Below are positions 6,584 to 10,782 of a DNA stretch of 10,782 bases, piece after piece (the stretch's first letter is position 1; each line of letters begins with the position of its first letter). The notes under the pieces were generated by a model. It had not been told where the DNA came from. It did no database searches and saw only the letters and a program-made list of their open reading frames with translations. The position numbers and the translations under genes were made by a program. The DNA comes from Pseudomonadota bacterium. Lineage in GTDB: Bacteria > Pseudomonadota > Gammaproteobacteria > Pseudomonadales > Halieaceae. The DNA lies in the NCBI GenBank assembly GCA_030591305.1, contig JAUVBI010000091.1:1-10782 (forward strand), in the 5' to 3' direction.

Positions 6584-8449
6584 CTATTGTGCTACCAATT
6601 TACCTCCATCAAATGTAGCCCTTTCCAGCTCGCGGTGAATGTGTAACTGCGGGGTCAGGCTCAGTAAGCCTGTATTTCCCCGGATCAACAATTCCTCCCC
6701 AGCGCGCAGCGCGGAGAAGTTTGACTGCAGTAAATAGGCATCGGCCCCCAAGGCATTGAGGCGAGTGTAGGCATTGCTGCCGGTCCCACTGCTGGTGATA
6801 GCGGCCCTGGCGCCAGCATGTGACCCCAGTAGCCAGGGTATTTCTACCATATTGATGCCATTCAGGTCCTGGTCCCTGCTGTCAGTCATTCCCCGGTAAA
6901 TATTTGATATGGCATAGACAGGCAGGTCGGAGGCGTAGTGGTAGGCGAGCAGGGGCTTAAGAGAGCGGGCCTCTACACCACTCCTGCTGAGCAGGAAGAC
7001 TACATCCAGGTCTTGTCGTCGCCTGGGGGTAAATTCTACTTTGGTGGCGAGCATACTGCGCACCCCCCGGGCGCGCTGTTCGCTTGCCGGTAAATTCATC
7101 GCGGCACTCATGCTGTTGGAGTAGTCTTCCCGGCTGCTGTACGTTGCAGTGGCCGACACCTTACCGCCCAGACTCTGCCATTTTTTCTTCAGAGCCTGCC
7201 CTACCTTGTTACCCCATGCACCTGCCGGTCGTATTATCAGGGCCGCCCGGGCTCCCTGCCCAAATGCCAGGCTGGCTATTTGGGCCGCCTCGTCCTCCGG
7301 CGCCAGGGCCAATTGAACCAGGGCGGTATCACTGGGGGGTAGTGTACGGTCAATTTGATTCAGTGCCAGCACGGGCACCGTCCTGATGGGCAGTCGGCCC
7401 AGCTCTTCCACCGCTGCCTTACTCAGTGGCCCGACAACAAACCCCGCTCCGCCCGCTATTGCGCTGTGGTAGGCATCTGTCACCGAGCTGAAAGCCAGGA
7501 TATCTATGATCTCTACATCCGAACCGCCTCTGTCCGTTGTCCTGTCGGCATAATAAGCGGCCAGGTAGCCGTCCCGGGCCGCCCGGGCTGCCGGTGCCAA
7601 ACGACCACTAAGAGGCAGTATAAGCGCCACTTTTCCGGCTGCCACGGCATCGTCCAGCAGATAGTCCATGCCGCCGGGAAGTACCGTCGCTGCAGGGTGT
7701 AGAGAGTGGCTGTTGCGCCACTGTTGCACAGCTGATTTTTGCTCCGGGCCGCCGCGGCTGATCAGTGCCAGTTCGAGCCAGCCCAGCCATTGCTGATCTG
7801 CTGTAGTGTTCATTGCCGAGCGCAACTGTGCTGCTTTCACTCTCTGCAGGTCTTTCCAGATGTTGCGGCGCACAGTATCGGATTCGGCCCCCAGGCCAGC
7901 CTGCCTGAGCAGTTGGTCACCCAGTTGTGCGCTGTGCAGGTAGCTGCCAGAAAGACTGTATATGTAACGCTGAAATCTCATTATTTTATGCCGAATTGCG
8001 GGGTCTCGAGTTGTTGGCTCCAGAGCGCGCAAAGCCCGCTGTGTCTTTGCCTGGTCTCCGCGGATGTACGCAATACGGGCCTGCATATACCCCAGGTATT
8101 GATCATCGGTTACGGATGTTTGCTCAGCGGGAATAGTTGCCAGGTGTGATTCGGCTGTCATCCAGTCAAATTCAAACAGGCTTTGTTCTGCGCGCAGGAA
8201 TTGCCCGGAAAATTCACTGGGCGGTAGTTTATGCCCGATTCCCGTAACCACTTGCCCGGGTTCATCAATGACCGGTGATAGGACGGGTTCCTGCTTTGTT
8301 CCACCGGGCGATTCACAAGCACTCAACAGTGCTGCCGCGGTGAGGGCCAATGCGGCCACACGATATTTGAAAGATGGAGGGCTATAAGAGTACTTTGCTC
8401 GGTGGTGTCTCATGTTATTCTTTTGTTTTGGCTCATCTGTTTTGATCAT
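6584..8449 (-). CDS. lpoA: Penicillin-binding protein activator LpoA
   Basis: Outer-membrane lipoprotein that reaches through the periplasm to activate the peptidoglycan synthase PBP1A. The 621-residue product is somewhat shorter than E. coli LpoA (678). A signal peptide ends in lipobox LSAC with acylated Cys45. A Pro-rich linker follows, then a helical TPR-like domain at about 80-255 (LRAEQSLFEFDW, YMQARIAYIRGDQ). A C-terminal periplasmic-binding-protein-like domain begins at KVALILPLSGRLAPAARAAR (273-292) and continues to the end, including VGPLSKAAVEEL and the AYAISN-like VYAISN strand. Two starts are possible: ATG 8449 and ATG 8413 (12 codons in, shorter n-region). Neither has a clear ribosome binding site. 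It leads the yraN-diaA-dolP cluster and diverges from rsmI. Confidence 0.92.
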   Translation of the reverse strand: MIKTDEPKQKNNMRHHRAKYSYSPPSFKYRVAALALTAAALLSACESPGGTKQEPVLSPVIDEPGQVVTGIGHKLPPSEFSGQFLRAEQSLFEFDWMTAESHLATIPAEQTSVTDDQYLGYMQARIAYIRGDQAKTQRALRALEPTTRDPAIRHKIMRFQRYIYSLSGSYLHSAQLGDQLLRQAGLGAESDTVRRNIWKDLQRVKAAQLRSAMNTTADQQWLGWLELALISRGGPEQKSAVQQWRNSHSLHPAATVLPGGMDYLLDDAVAAGKVALILPLSGRLAPAARAARDGYLAAYYADRTTDRGGSDVEIIDILAFSSVTDAYHSAIAGGAGFVVGPLSKAAVEELGRLPIRTVPVLALNQIDRTLPPSDTALVQLALAPEDEAAQIASLAFGQGARAALIIRPAGAWGNKVGQALKKKWQSLGGKVSATATYSSREDYSNSMSAAMNLPASEQRARGVRSMLATKVEFTPRRRQDLDVVFLLSRSGVEARSLKPLLAYHYASDLPVYAISNIYRGMTDSRDQDLNGINMVEIPWLLGSHAGARAAITSSGTGSNAYTRLNALGADAYLLQSNFSALRAGEELLIRGNTGLLSLTPQLHIHRELERATFDGGKLVAQ

Positions 8450-8460
8450 AAGGGGAAGCA

Positions 8461-9297
8461 GTGGAATCCGGATTGTATGTTGTGGCGACGCCTATTGGTA
8501 ATTTTGGTGATATCTCGCATCGAGCGTTGGACGTGCTGCAAGGGGTAGACCTTATTGCTGCCGAGGATACCAGACACAGCCAGCGACTTCTCCAGCATTT
8601 TTCTATATCGACGCCGGCCGTGGCCTATCATGATCACAGTGACGCCCGTGCAACAGATAAAATAGTGCAATGCCTGGCCAATGGCGGCGCCGTCGCCCTG
8701 GTGTCAGATGCGGGAACGCCGCTGATATCAGACCCCGGGTATCGCCTGGTTCGCGCCGTGCAGGACGCGGGTTACCCGGTGCATCCGGTGCCTGGTGCCT
8801 GCGCCGCGATAGCAGCCCTGAGTGTGTCCGGGCTGGCTACCGACAGGTTTTTGTTTGAAGGGTTTTTGCCGGCTAAAGCGGGAACCCGGGAGAATCGCCT
8901 GAGTGCGCTCAGTGCGGAGTCGGCGACCTTGATCTTCTATGAAGCCCCGCATCGCATAGAGGGCTGTCTGGCTGCTATGGCAGGCGTATTCGGGGCGAAT
9001 CGGGAGGCGGTGATAGCCCGGGAAATCAGCAAAACATTTGAGACCATCCGCCGGGGCACGCTCACGGAGCTGCTGGCATTTGTATCGGCCGATTTGAACC
9101 AACGGCGGGGTGAGATTGTATTGCTGGTAGAGGGCAAGAAAGAGCGTGACAGTGAATTGGATGAGGCCACCGCCGCCCTGCTGCGGCGCCTGGCCGAGGA
9201 GCTCCCGGCAAAACGTGCTGCCGCTGTGGTGGCGGATATCAGCGGTTTGCGTAAAAAACAACTGTATCAATATTTACTGGATATAAAGGAGGTGTGA
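8461..9297 (+). CDS. rsmI: 16S rRNA (cytidine(1402)-2'-O)-methyltransferase
   Basis: RsmI uses S-adenosylmethionine to methylate the 2'-OH of C1402 of 16S rRNA, in the decoding centre. It acts together with RsmH, which methylates N4 of the same base and is encoded at the end of this window. The 278-residue product shows the tetrapyrrole-methylase-type fold with TPIGN (10-14), AAEDTRHS (33-40), VSDAGTPLISDPG (81-93), PGACAAIAAL (111-120), FEGFLPAK (132-139) and the RRGEIVLLVEG segment (215-225). A C-terminal helical domain follows. The start is a GTG at 8461 preceded by a strong AGGGGAAG. The next upstream gene, lpoA, diverges with its start 11 bases away. Confidence 0.96.
   Translation: MESGLYVVATPIGNFGDISHRALDVLQGVDLIAAEDTRHSQRLLQHFSISTPAVAYHDHSDARATDKIVQCLANGGAVALVSDAGTPLISDPGYRLVRAVQDAGYPVHPVPGACAAIAALSVSGLATDRFLFEGFLPAKAGTRENRLSALSAESATLIFYEAPHRIEGCLAAMAGVFGANREAVIAREISKTFETIRRGTLTELLAFVSADLNQRRGEIVLLVEGKKERDSELDEATAALLRRLAEELPAKRAAAVVADISGLRKKQLYQYLLDIKEV
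8472..8501 (-). promoter_or_regulatory. Possible lpoA promoter inside rsmI
   Basis: On the minus strand TTACCA (8496-8501, 4 of 6 to the -35 consensus) and TACAAT (8472-8477, 5 of 6 to the -10 consensus) are 18 bases apart. Transcription would start near 8465, just before lpoA ATG 8449. The gap between lpoA and rsmI is too small to hold the promoters, so each must sit within the other gene. This is a consensus match only. Confidence 0.3.
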
Positions 9298-9306
9298 GGG
9301 TAACCT
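9278..9306 (+). promoter_or_regulatory. Possible rnpB promoter at the end of rsmI
   Basis: TGGATA (9278-9283) and TAACCT (9301-9306) are 17 bases apart, with a GC-rich GTGCGC between the -10 and the RNA start at 9313. That is the discriminator type seen at stringently controlled stable-RNA promoters. The hexamers are weak (4 of 6 and 3 of 6). An alternative -10, TATAAA at 9282-9287, would start transcription about 18 bases earlier. rnpB may also be made by processing of an rsmI read-through transcript. Confidence 0.25.
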
Positions 9307-9312
9307 GTGCGC

Positions 9313-9662
9313 GGAGTTGGTCAGGCGATCGCTGCGTGACATTGTCGCGCGGAGGAAAGTCCGGGCTCCACAGGGCAGAGTGCCAGGTAACGCCTGGGGG
9401 GCGTGAGCCTACGGAAAGTGCAACAGAAAGTGTACCGCCCCGCTATTTTAAGCGGGGTAAGGGTGAAAAGGTGCGGTAAGAGCGCACCGCGCGGCTGGTA
9501 ACAGGCGTGGCGATGGTAAACCCCACTCGGAGCAAGACCAAATAGGAATCCAGAGCTGCGGCCCGCAGTGGATTCGGGTAGGTCGCTACAGGCAGGCGGT
9601 GACGCCGGTCGCAGATGAATGATCGTCCACGACAGAACCCGGCTTATCGACCAACTCCACCT
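9313..9662 (+). ncRNA. rnpB: RNase P RNA, bacterial type A
   Basis: Catalytic RNA of ribonuclease P, which cuts the 5' leader from pre-tRNAs. The ends were set by the closing helix P1: GGAGTTGGTC (9313-9322) pairs fully with GACCAACTCC (9649-9658), followed by ACCT as in E. coli. The universally conserved blocks are present: GAGGAAAGTCCGGGCTCC near 9352-9369, GCCAGGTAACGCCTGGGGG, GGTGCGGTAAGAGCGCACCG, GGAGCAAGACCAAATAGG, and AGAACCCGGCTTATC near the 3' end. The GGU that pairs with the tRNA 3' CCA is at 9577-9579, within GGGTAGG. A hairpin GGCG-GTGA-CGCC (9595-9606) has a GNRA tetraloop. The length of 350 is in range for type A (E. coli 377). Open frames across this region are spurious. Confidence 0.95.
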
Positions 9663-9862
9663 TTCCTTTATGCCTTTTTCTGCTAAGAAATATATTCTTA
9701 AAGAAACAAATAGACTGAAAGTTAATGTAGTTCCTTAGCTTATGGTCTTACTGGTTTGTTTTATGTGAATTTTTATCATAGCGCCTACCGAAAAAGCTCC
9801 CCTGTTTCTCTCAAAAGCCACGCTAATCCACTGAAATTACAACGTTTTTTCAATTTTCTTAC
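9663..9862. other. AT-rich gap between rnpB and the mra promoter
   Basis: About 200 bases with no credible gene. The first part is T-rich (CCTTTTTCT near 9673-9681) and holds a small A/T palindrome, TAAGAA/TTCTTA at 9684-9700, that lacks the GC-rich stem of an intrinsic terminator. The last part (about 9834-9862) has A and T tracts directly upstream of the -35 box and could act as an UP element. I see nothing else I can name. Confidence 0.5.
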
Positions 9863-9892
9863 TTGACAGTTTCTCTCTCTCACACCTATAGT
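9863..9892 (+). promoter_or_regulatory. Sigma-70 promoter of mraZ and the dcw cluster
   Basis: Perfect -35 TTGACA (9863-9868) and near-perfect -10 TATAGT (9887-9892, 5 of 6), spaced by 18 bases. Transcription should start near 9899. The spacer contains (TC)5 at 9872-9881, and the upstream DNA is A/T rich. Its position, just before the MraZ boxes and about 66 bases before the mraZ start, matches the mra promoter that drives division and cell-wall genes in E. coli. It is the strongest promoter visible in the window. Confidence 0.82.
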
Positions 9893-9901
9893 GTTGAGAA
9901 G

Positions 9902-9956
9902 TGGAAGTAAGTGGGTAATTTTGGTTATTTGTGGGTGATTAACCAAGTGAGTGGGG
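9902..9956 (+). promoter_or_regulatory. MraZ box array (operator)
   Basis: MraZ in E. coli binds direct TGGGN repeats separated by five bases. Here pentamers at 9902 (TGGAA), 9912 (TGGGT), 9922 (TGGTT), 9932 (TGGGT) and 9952 (TGGGG) all fall on one exact 10-base register; only the 9942 position (ACCAA) fails. The last box overlaps the mraZ ribosome binding site GGGGAGG (9953-9959). The array starts about 3 bases after the predicted transcription start, so bound MraZ would block promoter escape, consistent with autorepression. Box quality varies: three boxes are TGGG and two only TGG. Confidence 0.78.
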
Positions 9957-9964
9957 AGGCGGGC

Positions 9965-10420
9965 ATGTTTCGGGGCGTACAACACATCAATATGGATGCG
10001 AAAGGGCGGTTGGCAATGCCAGCACGCCAGCGCGAGCCATTATTGAACGAGTGTGGCGGCCAGATTGTTGTAACCATCGATACCCAATCGGCCTGCCTGG
10101 TCGTGTACCCCCTGCCCGAGTGGGAGCGTATAGAAAAACAATTACAGAGCCTGCCCGACCTGAAGCCTGCCGTTAAACGTTTCAAGCGTCTGATTCTGGG
10201 GTATGCAACAGATTTGGAGTTGGATGGCAGTGGCCGGATGTTGTTGTCCGCCCCGCTGCGAGAACATGCACAGTTGAGTAAAAAACTGGTGTTGGTCGGC
10301 CAGGGCAACAAGTTGGAATTGTGGTCGGAAGCCCTGTGGCTGGCCGAACGAGAGCAGGCTCTACTGGAATCCGGCCCCGATGCCGAGTTGCCAGAAGAAT
10401 TGACATCACTAACTCTGTAG
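9965..10420 (+). CDS. mraZ: Transcriptional regulator MraZ
   Basis: DNA-binding regulator at the head of the dcw cluster; in E. coli it represses its own promoter and affects many other genes. The 151-residue product (E. coli 152) contains two AbrB-like halves, each with the DxxxR signature: DAKGR (11-15) and DGSGR (87-91). Other family segments are MFRGVQHIN, YPLPEWERIE (48-57), RLILGYATD (75-83) and VGQGNKLELW (111-120). The ATG at 9965 has GGGGAGG five bases upstream and gives the canonical MFRG start. A GTG at 9911 in frame would translate the operator and is rejected. rsmH follows nine bases after the stop codon. Confidence 0.96.
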   Translation: MFRGVQHINMDAKGRLAMPARQREPLLNECGGQIVVTIDTQSACLVVYPLPEWERIEKQLQSLPDLKPAVKRFKRLILGYATDLELDGSGRMLLSAPLREHAQLSKKLVLVGQGNKLELWSEALWLAEREQALLESGPDAELPEELTSLTL

Positions 10421-10429
10421 GTGGGTCGA

Positions 10430-10782
10430 ATGCATCAGGCAGTTTTGTTGCAAGAGGCAGTACAGGCTCTGGTAACCACAGCGAGTGGTTTTTATGTCGA
10501 TGGTACGTTTGGCCGTGGCGGCCACAGTGCAGCGGTGTTGGAGCGACTTGATAGCGAGGGGCGTTTGTTGGCGATAGATAAAGATCCCGCCGCCTGTGCC
10601 GTCGCAGAACAATTGACTTTGAGTGAGCCCCGTTTTGATTTTATGCACGGGTCTTTCACTCAGCTTCCCCATCAACTGCGTGGGATGGGGATCGACGCAG
10701 TTGATGGCATTTTATTGGATTTAGGTGTTTCCAGTCCGCAGTTGGATGACAGCGAGCGCGGTTTCAGCTTTATGAATGATGG
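10430..10782 (+). CDS. rsmH: 16S rRNA (cytosine(1402)-N4)-methyltransferase, 5' part
   Basis: RsmH (MraW) methylates N4 of C1402 of 16S rRNA, the same base whose ribose is methylated by RsmI encoded at 8461-9297. Only the first 117 codons and two further bases are in the window; the gene continues past the end. Visible features are [10 protein letters not shown] (2-11), the S-adenosylmethionine-binding loop [10 protein letters not shown] (24-33), [10 protein letters not shown] (46-55), and [16 protein letters not shown] (92-107), followed by the RGFSFM segment. The ATG at 10430 follows GGTGGG (10420-10425); an in-frame GTG at 10421 is less likely. It is cotranscribed with mraZ from the promoter at 9863-9892. 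Confidence 0.95.
   Translation, partial: MHQAVLLQEAVQALVTTASGFYVDGTFGRGGHSAAVLERLDSEGRLLAIDKDPAACAVAEQLTLSEPRFDFMHGSFTQLPHQLRGMGIDAVDGILLDLGVSSPQLDDSERGFSFMND

Noticed and set aside
8728..9270. A 180-codon open frame antisense to rsmI
   Set aside because: It is a shadow of the conserved rsmI frame; it has no recognisable domain or signal.
9294..9479. A 61-codon open frame over rnpB
   Set aside because: It overlaps the highly conserved RNase P RNA sequence, and the apparent peptide is only a reading of that RNA.
9684..9700. TAAGAA/TTCTTA palindrome as an rnpB terminator
   Set aside because: The stem is short and A/T-rich, and no T-run follows it; the nearby T-run at 9675-9679 comes before it.
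9785..9985. A 66-codon minus-strand frame across the mra promoter
   Set aside because: It runs over the promoter, the MraZ boxes and the mraZ start, and has no family resemblance.
10422..10426. TGGGT before rsmH as a further MraZ box
   Set aside because: It is a single pentamer without neighbours on a 10-base register, and it is part of the rsmH ribosome binding site.

Overview
This window is an ordinary, gene-dense chromosomal housekeeping segment of a gammaproteobacterium. From memory, the gene order matches Pseudomonas (rplM-rpsI-petA-petB-petC-sspA-sspB, then dolP, diaA, yraN and lpoA on the opposite strand, then rsmI-rnpB-mraZ-rsmH). The proteins are of the same type but diverged, so a marine, Cellvibrio-like relative is plausible; that placement is inference. 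I see no transposase, integrase, phage gene, CRISPR array, tRNA or toxin-antitoxin pair.

Layout. (1) 15-847: ribosomal proteins L13 and S9, ended by a clear intrinsic terminator at 893-932. (2) 1106-3741: the cytochrome bc1 complex. The Rieske gene overlaps the next gene by one base. That next gene is one 679-codon frame carrying cytochrome b and cytochrome c1 together, with no stop or evident restart between them. (3) 3887-4928: sspA and sspB, the stringent starvation pair (RNA polymerase-associated factor and ClpXP adaptor). (4) 4948-8449, minus strand: lpoA-yraN-diaA-dolP, the conserved cell-envelope and replication-timing cluster, read towards sspB and converging on it with 19 bases between stop codons. 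(5) 8461-9297: rsmI, diverging from lpoA across only 11 bases, followed 15 bases later by the RNase P RNA gene rnpB (about 9313-9662). (6) 9863-10782: the start of the division and cell-wall (dcw) cluster, with a near-consensus promoter, an array of MraZ boxes on a strict 10-base period, mraZ, and the 5' part of rsmH, which runs off the window.

The most notable items are the fused cytochrome b/c1 gene, an arrangement best known from fbcH of Bradyrhizobium, and the MraZ operator, which has five TGG-starting boxes in six 10-base phases. Smaller points are nested inverted repeats before petA, a long stem-loop between the bc1 genes and sspA, a hairpin whose arms contain the stop codons of two convergent genes, and a tetrapeptide repeat near the YraN C-terminus. 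I found no convincing undescribed multi-gene system.
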